Assembly (NCBI GenBank): GCA_946222625.1
Contig: CAMILJ010000003.1
Location: forward strand, 1-38,420
Direction of reading: 5' to 3'
Source of the DNA: an uncultured Corynebacterium sp.
GTDB lineage: Bacteria; Actinomycetota; Actinomycetes; Mycobacteriales; Mycobacteriaceae
Length of the DNA: 38,420 bases
Shown here: positions 22,469 through 31,785 of the stretch, in pieces
Position numbering within the stretch: the first letter of the stretch is position 1
Layout: each line of letters begins with the position of its first letter
Program-made: the position numbers and the translations under genes
Notes under the pieces: model-generated
The model's database searches: none
What the model was told of the DNA's origin: nothing
The model's input: the letters and a program-made list of their open reading frames with translations, nothing else

Positions 22469-22487
22469 ACCCCCGCACCAGTGGGGG
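22469..22487 (+). other. Hairpin in the ftsL-ftsI gap
   Basis: An inverted repeat of the form CCCCC(G)CAC-CA-GTGGGGG lies near 22469-22487, about 55 bases before ftsI. No T tail follows, so it may be a partial terminator or an mRNA-stability element. The gap of 149 bases is unusually long for this tightly packed cluster. Confidence 0.3.
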
Positions 22488-22541
22488 AACGATGTTTAGC
22501 TGTTCAATTACCCACCCTCGCTGCAGATAGAAAGGTGACGT

Positions 22542-24587
22542 GTGACCCCACCCCACTCAGGTGGCCGGCGCCCGAGGCGCGTTTCCGCCGCCCGTGCCGC
22601 CCAACCGCGCGGTACCTCTCACCAACCACGGCAGCGTTACGACGCCGATCGCGTCGTTCCCGCGACCCGTTCCCGAAACCCACGTACCGGCAAGCCGTTT
22701 ATAAGCCAGCAAAAGACGATGCACCATCGCGTTCATGTCATTGCGGCGCTGCTGCTCGTCGTCATGCTGGCGTGGATGGGGCGCCTCGCATGGGTGCAGA
22801 TCGTGTGGGGCCCAGACCTGGCAGCGAAGGCTGCAGAACAGCGAACTCGTGTTTATGTGGATACCGCCGGGCGTGGCGAGATTCTTGCTCGCGATGGCCA
22901 GCGGTTGGCCTACACCATGCGCGCTCGATCCTTGACTGTGTCACCGACCCGCTTGCGCGATGAGCTTCGTGAACAGGAAGAGCAGAAGGCCACTGGCGAG
23001 GCCGAGTTTGCGTCCCTAGCACCCGACGCAAAGAAGACCTACCTCGACGACAAGGTGACAGAGAGGCTCACCGACATGTCGAAGGGAATCCCAGACAAGT
23101 TGAAGGAAGCGGGCATCGACGCCGGAGACGTGGATTCGGAGCAGATCATGGATAAGCTCCGCGCCGATACCCAGTACGAGGTTCTCGTGCGCAACGTCGA
23201 CCCGGATGTCGCGGTAGCCATCGCCGAGGAATACCACGGCCTGGCTGCCGATGAGCAGCAAATCCGCCAGTACCCCAACGGATCGATCGCTGAGAATGTT
23301 ATCGGCAAGGTTTCCATGGATGGCCAAGGCCAGTTCGGTTTCGAAGCTTCCGGAGACACCACCCTCACGGGAATCGATGGCAGCTCGACAGAGGACGTTT
23401 CCGCCAGCGGCCAGGTCATCCCAGGCACTCTCCGCGATCAGGTGCCCACCACCGACGGTAAGAACGTGACGCTGACGCTCGACCTCGATTTGCAGACTTA
23501 CGTGCAACAAAAGCTGGAGAAGGCGAAGGCCAACTCGAAGGCGAAGAACGCCGAGGCAGTCGTCTTGGACGCAGCTACCGGCCAGGTTTTGGCGATGGCA
23601 AACACCGGAACGGTTGATCCGAACAAGGACATCGAAAAGCAGCTGGACAAGGATAAGACCTTCGATAACCTCGCTGTCTCGCACCCCTTCGAGCCGGGCT
23701 CGGTGGCAAAGATCATCACCGCCGCAGCGACCATTGAAGAGGGGCTTACTGACCCAAATGAGGTTCTGCAGGTGCCCGGTTCCATCGACATGGCCGGCGT
23801 GACAGTGAACGATGCCTGGCCGCACGGCGTCGAGCCCTACACCACGACCGGCGTCTTCGGTAAGTCCTCGAACGTGGGAACGCTGATGTTGGCGGATCGA
23901 CTCGGACAAGATAAGTATGCCGACTACCTGAAGAAGTTCGGCCTCGGCCAGACTACCGGCATCGAGCTGCCCAACGAGTCCCCGGGACTTGTTCCCGATC
24001 GCTCGCAGTGGTCCGGCGGAACGTTCGCGAACCTGCCCATTGGCCAAGGCCAATCATGGACCGCCTTGCAATTGGCATCTATTTACCAGGCCCTGGCCAA
24101 TGATGGTGAACGCATCGAGCCGCGCATCATTGACTCGATTACCGCGCCGGACGGGACGAAGGAAGAGCTGGACGAGCCCGAGACCACCCGCGTGGTCAGC
24201 GCCGAAACCGCGCGCACAGTCGTGGACATGTTCCGCGCCGTTTTCCAGGATGACCCGCAGGGCATCAACAACGGTACCGCCGGTAACGCCAACATCGAGG
24301 GCTATCAGCTCTCCGGAAAGACGGGTACCGCGCAGAAGGTCGATGAAGAAACCGGGGCCTATTCCAACTCCAAATACTGGATCACGTTCGCGGGCATTGC
24401 GCCTGCCGACGACCCCCGCTTCGTCGTCGCCGTCATGCTTGATGAACCTGAATCCGGAGTCAATGACGACGGATCCGGCGGTCAATCCGCAGCCCCCGTA
24501 TTCAGCGATATCGCATCCTGGTTGCTAGACCGCGACAATATCCCGCCCTCCCCGCCAGCCCCGAAACTGACCTTGCGCGCCGAGTAA
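22542..24587 (+). CDS. ftsI: Peptidoglycan D,D-transpeptidase FtsI (PBP3)
   Basis: A 681-residue class B penicillin-binding protein that cross-links septal peptidoglycan with FtsW. It has an Arg/Pro-rich cytoplasmic N-terminus, one membrane helix (about 66-88), a dimerisation domain and the transpeptidase domain. The active-site Ser387 lies in EPGSVAKII, the second motif is SSN (442-444) and the third is KTG (593-595). All three are intact and there are no PASTA repeats at the end. The GTG start has GAAAGG 6 bases upstream. It is the target of beta-lactams in this group. Confidence 0.95.
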   Translation: MTPPHSGGRRPRRVSAARAAQPRGTSHQPRQRYDADRVVPATRSRNPRTGKPFISQQKTMHHRVHVIAALLLVVMLAWMGRLAWVQIVWGPDLAAKAAEQRTRVYVDTAGRGEILARDGQRLAYTMRARSLTVSPTRLRDELREQEEQKATGEAEFASLAPDAKKTYLDDKVTERLTDMSKGIPDKLKEAGIDAGDVDSEQIMDKLRADTQYEVLVRNVDPDVAVAIAEEYHGLAADEQQIRQYPNGSIAENVIGKVSMDGQGQFGFEASGDTTLTGIDGSSTEDVSASGQVIPGTLRDQVPTTDGKNVTLTLDLDLQTYVQQKLEKAKANSKAKNAEAVVLDAATGQVLAMANTGTVDPNKDIEKQLDKDKTFDNLAVSHPFEPGSVAKIITAAATIEEGLTDPNEVLQVPGSIDMAGVTVNDAWPHGVEPYTTTGVFGKSSNVGTLMLADRLGQDKYADYLKKFGLGQTTGIELPNESPGLVPDRSQWSGGTFANLPIGQGQSWTALQLASIYQALANDGERIEPRIIDSITAPDGTKEELDEPETTRVVSAETARTVVDMFRAVFQDDPQGINNGTAGNANIEGYQLSGKTGTAQKVDEETGAYSNSKYWITFAGIAPADDPRFVVAVMLDEPESGVNDDGSGGQSAAPVFSDIASWLLDRDNIPPSPPAPKLTLRAE

Positions 24588-24645
24588 AAGCAACAGCGCC
24601 GGTAAATACACCCAGAACACAGAACAACAGAGAAGAGGAAGCATC

Positions 24646-26199
24646 GTGACAAGCAGCACCAGCCTTGAGCGCATAGCAGAGATTTCTGGGGGCACGGTGA
24701 TCGGGGATGCCTCGATCACCGTGGGGGCCTGCGGATTGAATTCTGCGACGCTGCCGCCGGGCGGCCTGTTCGCGGCGCTTCCTGGAACACGCGTACATGG
24801 CGCGAAGTTTGCCGAAGATACCGCGGCGGCTGCCATTCTTACGGATGCCGAAGGCCAGAGCATTCTCGTCGAGGCTGGGGAGTCGCGGCCGATTCTCGTG
24901 GTGGAGGATATCCGCGCAATTCTCGGTACCGTCTCTGCCGAAATCTATGGCCATCCCACTCAGAAGCTCACCATCCTCGGTGTGACGGGCACCTCCGGTA
25001 AAACCACGACGAGTTATCTTCTTGAGGCTGGGCTGTTGCACGCGGGCTATTCGGTCGGCCTCATCGGCACGACGGGTACTCGCATCAACCGCGAGCCGGT
25101 CCCGACCTCTTTGACCACTCCGGAGGCGCCGACCTTGCAGGAACTGTTTGCGCGGATGGTCTCCGAAGGCGTCACGCACGTCGTGATGGAGGTGTCCTCC
25201 CACGCGCTTTCCTTGGGGCGAGTTCAAGGCACGCACTTCAACGTGGGAGGATTTACCAACCTGAGCCAGGACCACCTCGACTTCCATCCGACTATGGAGG
25301 ACTATTTCGAGGCTAAGGCCATGCTTTTCGACGGCCCCCAAGCCGCTGATCGCTCCGTCATTTGTGTCGATGACGACTGGGGGCGTCGCATGGCGCAGCG
25401 AGCAGCTGCACGCCCGGTGATTCAGGTGTCGACGGGTTCGGAGGCACGCGAGGCTGATATCACCGGCCGCCAGCTGCGCACCGAGGTCACCGGTGCGCAG
25501 CAGGTGGAACTCAAGGTCACCTCTGGTGAGCACGCCGGTGCTTATGAATTCCGCCTGCCCATGCCGGGCACCTTCAACATCGCCAACGCGGCACTCGCAA
25601 CGGGGATGGCCGCCGCCGTCGGAGTCGAGCCACGAGTCTTCCTCGAAGGAGTCGAAAAGGTGGCGGTCCCAGGCCGCATGGAGCGTATCGACCGCGGCCA
25701 AGACTTTGTCGCCGTGGTTGACTACGCACACAAGCCAGCGGCGGTCGCGGCCGTGCTGGAAACCCTGCGTTCGCAGCTGGACGGCAGCGCGGGCCGAATC
25801 GGCATCGTCGTTGGTGCAGGTGGCGACCGTGACTCTTCCAAGCGTCCTCTCATGGGCGCGGCCGCAGCGAAGGGCGCCGACTTTGTCGTCGTCACCGACG
25901 ATAATCCCCGAACCGAAGACCCGGCCTCCATCCGCGCTGCCGTGCTGGCGGGAGCCCGCGAGGCTAACCCGGCGGCCGACATCCGAGAAGTCGGCTCCCG
26001 CGCCGAGGCTATCGATGAGGTCGTGGCGTGGGCACAGCCGGGTGATGCTGTCATCGTCGTCGGCAAGGGCCACGAGGTAGGTCAGTTGATTGGCGATACC
26101 GTTCATCACTTCGATGACCGCGAGGAGATGGCTCGCGCCCTTGATGCCATGGCCACTGCGACTACCCTGAGTAACGAAGAATCCAAGGAGCAAGCATGA
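24646..26199 (+). CDS. murE: UDP-MurNAc-tripeptide synthetase, meso-DAP adding
   Basis: A 517-residue cytoplasmic Mur ligase that adds the third amino acid to UDP-MurNAc-L-Ala-D-Glu. The P-loop is GVTGTSGKTTTSY and the central domain has MEVSSHALSLGR. The substrate-specificity motif DNPR (419-422) is the one of meso-diaminopimelate-adding enzymes, so the wall should be DAP type, as in Corynebacterium. The GTG start follows GAAGAGGAAG. It overlaps murF by 4 bases. Confidence 0.95.
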   Translation: MTSSTSLERIAEISGGTVIGDASITVGACGLNSATLPPGGLFAALPGTRVHGAKFAEDTAAAAILTDAEGQSILVEAGESRPILVVEDIRAILGTVSAEIYGHPTQKLTILGVTGTSGKTTTSYLLEAGLLHAGYSVGLIGTTGTRINREPVPTSLTTPEAPTLQELFARMVSEGVTHVVMEVSSHALSLGRVQGTHFNVGGFTNLSQDHLDFHPTMEDYFEAKAMLFDGPQAADRSVICVDDDWGRRMAQRAAARPVIQVSTGSEAREADITGRQLRTEVTGAQQVELKVTSGEHAGAYEFRLPMPGTFNIANAALATGMAAAVGVEPRVFLEGVEKVAVPGRMERIDRGQDFVAVVDYAHKPAAVAAVLETLRSQLDGSAGRIGIVVGAGGDRDSSKRPLMGAAAAKGADFVVVTDDNPRTEDPASIRAAVLAGAREANPAADIREVGSRAEAIDEVVAWAQPGDAVIVVGKGHEVGQLIGDTVHHFDDREEMARALDAMATATTLSNEESKEQA

Positions 26200-27731
26200 T
26201 TGCGTTAAGCCTCGCTGAGATCGCTCAGATCACGGGCGGCCGCCTGGATAATGTCAACGATCCAGATACACGAGTGACTGGTTTCGTCGAATTCGATTCT
26301 CGTAAGGTCACCCCGGGTGGTCTCTTTGTGGCGCTGCCCGGCGCTCGGGTAGATGGGCATGACTTTGCCAACACCGCGATTGACAAAGGGGCTGCGGCTG
26401 TCTTGGCGGCGCGACCGGTGGGTGTTCCTGCCATCGTCGTCGAGCCGCACGGGCGCGTCGAAGGCGACGGAGCCAATGCGGACATTTATGCCAATGATGC
26501 TGATGGCTCCGCTGCGGCCGTCGTTGAAGCACTCTCCGCGCTTGCCCGAGCAGTGACTCAGCGGCTTGCTGCCGAACAGGAGCTCACCATTGTGGGTGTT
26601 ACTGGTTCGGCGGGAAAGACGTCCACCAAAGACCTCATAGCCACTATCTTCCGTGAGGTGGGGGAGACCGTTGCCCCGCCCGGCTCCTTTAACAATGAAA
26701 TTGGGCTGCCCTATACGGCCCTGCGCTGCGATGAGCACACGCGCTACCTCGTGGCGGAGATGTCGGCCCGCGGCATTGGGCACATCCGGCACCTGACCAA
26801 CATCACCGCGCCGCGTGTCGGCGTTGTTCTCAACGTCGGTACAGCACACCTCGGCGAGTTTGGATCGCGGGAGAACATTGCGAAGGCCAAGGGAGAACTC
26901 GTAGAAGCACTGCCGAAGGCTGAAGACGGCGGTGTGGCCGTCCTCAACGCCGATGATCCTTTCGTCGCTGCGATGGCTCCCCGGACGGCGGCCAAGGTGG
27001 TGTACTACTCCACGGAAAACCGCCGCGGAGGTGCACCGGCAGCGCAGTATTACGCCACCGATATCGAACTCGATGACGTGGCTCGCCCCTCCTTTACCTT
27101 GCATAGCCCCAACGCTGAGCCAGTCGCCGTGAAGCTACAGGTCTTTGGCTCCCACCAGGTTTCCAACGCGCTTGCCGCCGCGGCCGCAGCGATCGAGCTC
27201 GGGGTATCGGCCACCACCGTGGCTGCTGCCCTGTCCGGGCATCGTCTCGCCTCCGAGCACCGCATGGACGTGCGCACGCGCCGCGATGGCGTCACCGTCA
27301 TCGATGATTCCTATAACGCCAACCCGGATTCGATGCGCGCGGCGATCGCCGCCTTGGCCTATACCGCCGCAGCGCGCCCCGATGCTCGTGCCATCGCGGT
27401 GCTGGGGGAGATGGGAGAGCTCGGCAGCGATGCGGAAACATCGCACCGTCAGCTCGGTGAGATTCTGGCCAAATACCACGTGGAGCACCTAGTTGCAGTA
27501 GGGGAGAATCCCAACTGCCGGGCAATGGCCAAGGCAGCCATGCAGCAGGGTATAAATACAGTGGTGTGCGCCGATGCCGCGGCGGCTGCAAAGGCTGTCG
27601 ACGGCATTCTGCGCGTGGCCCCGGCAGGGGTCGATGATTGGGCTAGCCGTAGCGTTAAGGACGTGGTCTTGATTAAGGCCTCCAATGCCCAACGTCTTTG
27701 GTTGGTCGCGGAACAGCTGAACCTCAGCTAG
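26196..27731 (+). CDS. murF: UDP-MurNAc-tripeptide:D-Ala-D-Ala ligase
   Basis: A 511-residue Mur ligase that adds D-alanyl-D-alanine to complete the UDP-MurNAc-pentapeptide. The N-terminal substrate domain has DSRKVTPGGLFVALPG, the P-loop is GVTGSAGKTSTKD, and later blocks are NNEIGLPYTAL and VIDDSYNANPDSM. The ATG lies in ATGA with the murE stop, so the genes are coupled. The product is used by MraY, encoded next. Confidence 0.95.
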   Translation: MIALSLAEIAQITGGRLDNVNDPDTRVTGFVEFDSRKVTPGGLFVALPGARVDGHDFANTAIDKGAAAVLAARPVGVPAIVVEPHGRVEGDGANADIYANDADGSAAAVVEALSALARAVTQRLAAEQELTIVGVTGSAGKTSTKDLIATIFREVGETVAPPGSFNNEIGLPYTALRCDEHTRYLVAEMSARGIGHIRHLTNITAPRVGVVLNVGTAHLGEFGSRENIAKAKGELVEALPKAEDGGVAVLNADDPFVAAMAPRTAAKVVYYSTENRRGGAPAAQYYATDIELDDVARPSFTLHSPNAEPVAVKLQVFGSHQVSNALAAAAAAIELGVSATTVAAALSGHRLASEHRMDVRTRRDGVTVIDDSYNANPDSMRAAIAALAYTAAARPDARAIAVLGEMGELGSDAETSHRQLGEILAKYHVEHLVAVGENPNCRAMAKAAMQQGINTVVCADAAAAAKAVDGILRVAPAGVDDWASRSVKDVVLIKASNAQRLWLVAEQLNLS

Positions 27732-27754
27732 CCGCTAGAAAGGACTTCAAGCTC

Positions 27755-28867
27755 GTGACTCAGATCATCATCGCTGGTGCGGTTAGCTTCCTCGTGGCGA
27801 TCTTTACCACCCCGGTTCTTATCCGGTACTTTTCCGACACCGGCCGCGGACAGGAGATCCGCGAAGACGGTCCCAAGTCCCACCTGCGCAAGCGTGGTAC
27901 GCCGACGATGGGTGGACTTGCCATCTTGGCCGGCATCCTTGTGGCCTATCTCGTTGCCAGCATCTACGGGCTACTGACGGGGCATGAGGGCTTCACGGCG
28001 TCGGGTCTGCTTGTCCTTGGATTGACGCTGGGACTTGGCGCAGTGGGGTTTGCGGATGACTTCATCAAGCTCTTCCGGCACCGCAATCTCGGCCTCAACA
28101 AGACCGCAAAACTCGTCAGCCAGCTCGTGCTGGCGCTGCTCTTCGGCTTCTTTGTTCTGCGCTTCCCCAATGATGCTGGCCTGACCCCCGGCTCCACGAA
28201 GCTGTCTTTCATCCGTGACCTGAAGACTTTTGATCTCGCCGTTGGGGGCACTGTGATCGGAACCATCGTGTTCTTGATCTTCATGTACATCCTCATCGCG
28301 GCGTGGTCGAATGCCGTCAACCTCACCGATGGCCTCGACGGGCTTGCGGCTGGTGTCACGGCCATCGTCATGGGCTCCTACTCGCTGATGACCTTCTGGC
28401 AGTTCCGGTACTCCTGCACCACCAACTTCGCCGCTGGTTGCTACCAAGTGCGCGATCCCCTCGATCTGGCCGTGCTTGCGGCTGCGGGCTTGGGCGGTTG
28501 CCTCGGATTCCTGTGGTGGAACGCCGCCCCAGCAAAGATCTTCATGGGAGACACCGGCTCCTTGGCGCTTGGTGGTTTGGTCGCCGGTATCTCTGTCACA
28601 AGCCGCACCGAGCTGCTCATGATCATCATCGGCGCCCTCTTCGTCATCGAGACGGTGTCCGTCGTCATCCAAATCGTGGTCTTCCACTCCACCGGTAAGC
28701 GCTTCTTCCGCATGGCTCCGATCCACCACCACTTCGAGAACGGCGGATGGGCGGAAACGGCCGTCGTTGTCCGCTTCTGGCTTCTGGCTGCCATGGCGGC
28801 GATGGCCGGCGTCGCCATCTTCTACGGTGATTGGCTGACCGCTGCGGGCATTGGGGTCGGAGCATGA
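27755..28867 (+). CDS. mraY: Phospho-MurNAc-pentapeptide translocase
   Basis: A 370-residue membrane enzyme with ten helices that moves phospho-MurNAc-pentapeptide onto undecaprenyl phosphate to form lipid I. Family motifs are DDFIKLF (catalytic Asp pair), NLTDGLDGLAAG and the magnesium-binding PIHHHFE. The GTG at 27755 follows AGAAAGGA (27737-27744). A frame open to 27698 runs into murF and lacks a ribosome binding site. The stop overlaps the murD start (ATGA). Confidence 0.95.
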   Translation: MTQIIIAGAVSFLVAIFTTPVLIRYFSDTGRGQEIREDGPKSHLRKRGTPTMGGLAILAGILVAYLVASIYGLLTGHEGFTASGLLVLGLTLGLGAVGFADDFIKLFRHRNLGLNKTAKLVSQLVLALLFGFFVLRFPNDAGLTPGSTKLSFIRDLKTFDLAVGGTVIGTIVFLIFMYILIAAWSNAVNLTDGLDGLAAGVTAIVMGSYSLMTFWQFRYSCTTNFAAGCYQVRDPLDLAVLAAAGLGGCLGFLWWNAAPAKIFMGDTGSLALGGLVAGISVTSRTELLMIIIGALFVIETVSVVIQIVVFHSTGKRFFRMAPIHHHFENGGWAETAVVVRFWLLAAMAAMAGVAIFYGDWLTAAGIGVGA

Positions 28868-30255
28868 CGCGTCCAGAATTCCTATCCGGCCACGTCCTTA
28901 TCGCCGGCGCAGGCGTATCTGGTCGCGGCTGCGCGGCGGTCCTGGCCAGCTTGGGCGTGGACCTCACGGTGGCTGACGGCAATGCGGAATCCCGCAGCCG
29001 CATCGCCTCCGAACTGGGAGTCGCCGCCGTCGACACGGCTGCGGTTGACCTTTCGGAGTACTCTCTCGTCGTGACCTCACCAGGATGGCGCCCCGACTCA
29101 CCGTTGCTCGTCGCGGCCGCCTCCCAAGGACTCGAGGTCATCGGCGATGTTGAGCTGGCTTACCGCCTCGACCGCGCAGAGGTCTTCGGCGCCCCTCGCC
29201 GCTGGCTCGCGATAACCGGTACGAACGGCAAGACCACGACGACCGGCATGCTCGCCGCCATCATGGCTGCCGACGAGCAACGCTCCGGCCAGCGCGCACA
29301 GGCGGTAGGCAATATCGGCGTCTCGCCTTTTGATGCCCTTGCCGCCGAGCCCCGCGTGGACATCCTCGTGGCGGAGCTATCCTCTTTCCAACTGCACTGG
29401 TCCTCCCAGCTGCGCCCGGAAGTGGGGGCGCTGCTCAACCTCGCCGACGACCACCTTGATTGGCATGGTTCCTTCGACGCCTACGCCGCTGACAAAGCCA
29501 AGATCCTGCGCGGCCAGCACGCGGTCTACGGCAAAGAGGACGAGCATGTTGTAGCTCTCGCCTCCTCGATTCCGGCAGCGACTGCCTTTAGCCACGCCGA
29601 GCCCGCTGCGGGTGAGGTAGGAGTTAGCGCCGGCAGCCTCGTGGTGAACGAGGTCGCTGGGATGAAGGCCGCCGTCGTCGAGGACGTCACCACCATCCAG
29701 CCCGCCGGCCTGGCCGGGGTGCTGGATGCTGCCGCTGCGTCTGCGGTTGCCGCTCTCGCCGGTGCGCGCCCTGAGTCCATCGCTGAAGGCCTCGCCTCCT
29801 ATGTGGTGGCGGGGCACCGCGGAGAGGTCGTTCACCGCCAGTCTGGTGTGACCTTCATCGATAATTCCAAGGCCACGAACCCGCACGCCGCGGAAGTCGC
29901 CCTGCGCGGCCTGGATTCCGTGGTGTGGGTCGCCGGCGGTCAGCTCAAAGGCGCCGACGTTTCGGACCTACTGCGTACCCACGCGGCGCGGCTGAAGGCG
30001 GCGGTTCTGGTGGGCGTCGACAAGCATGTGCTCGCCCAAGCTTTAGCAAAGGAAGCGCCGCACGTCCCCGTCGTCATTGTGGATAGCCACGACCCACAAG
30101 CAGCAATGGAGCAGGCAGTGGCCGCTGCAGTGCAACACGCCGAAGCCGGCGATACCGTACTTTTGGCGCCCGCTGCGGCATCGTTGGACATGTACACCGG
30201 AATGAGCCAGCGCGGCGACATCTTTGCCGCCGCTGCCCGTCGTCTCGCCCGCTAG
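28864..30255 (+). CDS. murD: UDP-MurNAc-L-Ala:D-glutamate ligase
   Basis: A 463-residue cytoplasmic Mur ligase adding D-glutamate to UDP-MurNAc-L-alanine. The nucleotide-binding fold opens with LIAGAGVSGRGCA, the P-loop is TGTNGKTTTTGM, and LADDHLDWHGSF and VTFIDNSKATN are typical central and C-terminal motifs. The ATG at 28864 is chosen because it lies in the ATGA overlap with mraY; an in-frame ATG at 28831 lies inside mraY. Confidence 0.95.
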   Translation: MTRPEFLSGHVLIAGAGVSGRGCAAVLASLGVDLTVADGNAESRSRIASELGVAAVDTAAVDLSEYSLVVTSPGWRPDSPLLVAAASQGLEVIGDVELAYRLDRAEVFGAPRRWLAITGTNGKTTTTGMLAAIMAADEQRSGQRAQAVGNIGVSPFDALAAEPRVDILVAELSSFQLHWSSQLRPEVGALLNLADDHLDWHGSFDAYAADKAKILRGQHAVYGKEDEHVVALASSIPAATAFSHAEPAAGEVGVSAGSLVVNEVAGMKAAVVEDVTTIQPAGLAGVLDAAAASAVAALAGARPESIAEGLASYVVAGHRGEVVHRQSGVTFIDNSKATNPHAAEVALRGLDSVVWVAGGQLKGADVSDLLRTHAARLKAAVLVGVDKHVLAQALAKEAPHVPVVIVDSHDPQAAMEQAVAAAVQHAEAGDTVLLAPAAASLDMYTGMSQRGDIFAAAARRLAR

Positions 30256-30274
30256 CTAGGAGCACCCAGAAGCC

Positions 30275-31756
30275 GTGACTGCCACCAGCACCCAGAAGCC
30301 ACCACGCACGCTGGGACACCACCTGCGTGATCTCCGTGAGCGCCTGCGCGCCTACCCCGGACTCGACTACTTGGTGTTGCGTATCGCCATTTTTTCGCTC
30401 ATCGGCATCGGTGTGCTCATGGCCTTTTCCTCGTCGATGGCGACGTCCCTTTCAGAAAATGATAGCCCGTGGTCAGCCGCCCTGCGCCAATGCGTGCTCG
30501 TCGTCGCCGGCCTCATTGTGTTCTGGATTGGCCTGCGCATGTCGCCACGCACGCTGCGGGTGCTCGTGCCCTGGTTCTTGGGGTTGTCCATCCTGCTTCT
30601 CATCCTCGTCCTCGTTCCTGGGATTGGCACTGGCCGCGCGGAGGTCGGTTCGCAGTCGTGGATCATGCTGCCGGGAGGCGTGGCCTTCCAGCCTTCAGAG
30701 TTCGCGCGCGTGGCCGTGGGAATGTACGGTGCCTCGGCGCTGGCGGATAAGACACACCGCTCGATGCGCCTGACGGATCCCTTCATGATGTACTCCATCA
30801 TCGCCGGCATCATGTTCGTGCTTATCGTGGCGCAGGGTGACTTGGGCATGGGCGTATCCTTTGCGCTCATCGTCGTCTTCACCCTGGTTTTCGCAGGCGT
30901 GGATTGGCGCGTTCCGACCGTCGTCGGCGTCTTCGGCGCCATCGGCATGATCACCGTCTTCTTGGCCGGCGGCTTCCGCTCGCACCGCTTCCACACCTAC
31001 TTCGATGCCTTGCGCGGAAACATTGAGGACACGCAAGGTACAGGTTTCCAGGCTTACCAGGGCTTCCTTTCGCTTGCCGACGGCGGCTTCTGGGGCGTGG
31101 GCCTCGGCCAATCGCGCGCCAAGTGGTTCTACCTCCCAGAAGCGAAAAATGACTTCGTCTTCGCCATCATCGGTGAGGAACTGGGGCTGTGGGGCGGTGC
31201 CATGGTCATCGGGCTTTTTGCCGTGCTGGGCTATTTTGGACTGCGTACCGCAACTCGCGCGCAGGATCAATTCCAGTCCCTGCTGGCCGCCACGTTGGCG
31301 GTCGGTGTTGTCGTGCAGGCATTCATCAACATTGGCTACGTCATCGGTGTGCTGCCGGTGACAGGTATTCAGCTGCCGATGATTTCCGCGGGCGGTACGG
31401 CCGCGGTGATTACGATCGGTTCGATGGGTTTGCTGTGCAACGTGGCGCGCCATGAGCCGCTCCAAGTGTCCGCGATGCAGAACTTTGGCCGCCCGCTCTT
31501 CGACCGCATCTTCTTTATCCCCGAGCCGACGCCGCCCAACGAGCGCCGCGGCGGGGCACACAGGGCCCCGCGTGAAGGCAAAGAAGCTACGCGCTCTCAG
31601 CGCGCGCACCGCGACCGCTCCCAGCGCCATGTTGAGCGCAGCCGCGAGGAAAGATTTGGGCGTGCCGTAACGGGACGCTCTGCACGCTCGCAGGCGCCGC
31701 AGGGGGAACCGCGGCGAGAGTATCGCCGGGAGTATCGGCGCGGCGAGCGACGGTAA
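30275..31756 (+). CDS. ftsW: Septal peptidoglycan polymerase FtsW
   Basis: A 493-residue SEDS-family glycosyltransferase with ten membrane helices that polymerises lipid II at the septum together with FtsI. Motifs include FQPSEFARVAVG, a catalytic-loop-like YLPEAKNDFVFAIIGEELG and PVTGIQLPMISAGGT. The last roughly 75 residues form a strongly basic tail with many Arg (for example RREYRREYRRGERR), expected in the cytoplasm. The GTG at 30275 has AGGAG 13 bases upstream. Confidence 0.94.
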   Translation: MTATSTQKPPRTLGHHLRDLRERLRAYPGLDYLVLRIAIFSLIGIGVLMAFSSSMATSLSENDSPWSAALRQCVLVVAGLIVFWIGLRMSPRTLRVLVPWFLGLSILLLILVLVPGIGTGRAEVGSQSWIMLPGGVAFQPSEFARVAVGMYGASALADKTHRSMRLTDPFMMYSIIAGIMFVLIVAQGDLGMGVSFALIVVFTLVFAGVDWRVPTVVGVFGAIGMITVFLAGGFRSHRFHTYFDALRGNIEDTQGTGFQAYQGFLSLADGGFWGVGLGQSRAKWFYLPEAKNDFVFAIIGEELGLWGGAMVIGLFAVLGYFGLRTATRAQDQFQSLLAATLAVGVVVQAFINIGYVIGVLPVTGIQLPMISAGGTAAVITIGSMGLLCNVARHEPLQVSAMQNFGRPLFDRIFFIPEPTPPNERRGGAHRAPREGKEATRSQRAHRDRSQRHVERSREERFGRAVTGRSARSQAPQGEPRREYRREYRRGERR

Positions 31757-31772
31757 GAAAGCTCGGCGCTGG

Positions 31773-31778
31773 TAGCGT
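31773..31778 (+). promoter_or_regulatory. -10 hexamer of a predicted leaderless murG transcript
   Basis: TAGCGT ends 7 bases before the murG ATG at 31786, just after the ftsW stop (31754-31756). It predicts an internal promoter in the middle of the dcw cluster. Confidence 0.5.
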
Positions 31779-31785
31779 GTAGTGC

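Noticed and set aside
24502..26193. A 563-codon antisense frame opposite murE
   Set aside because: Shadow of a certain gene; no motifs, no ribosome binding site.
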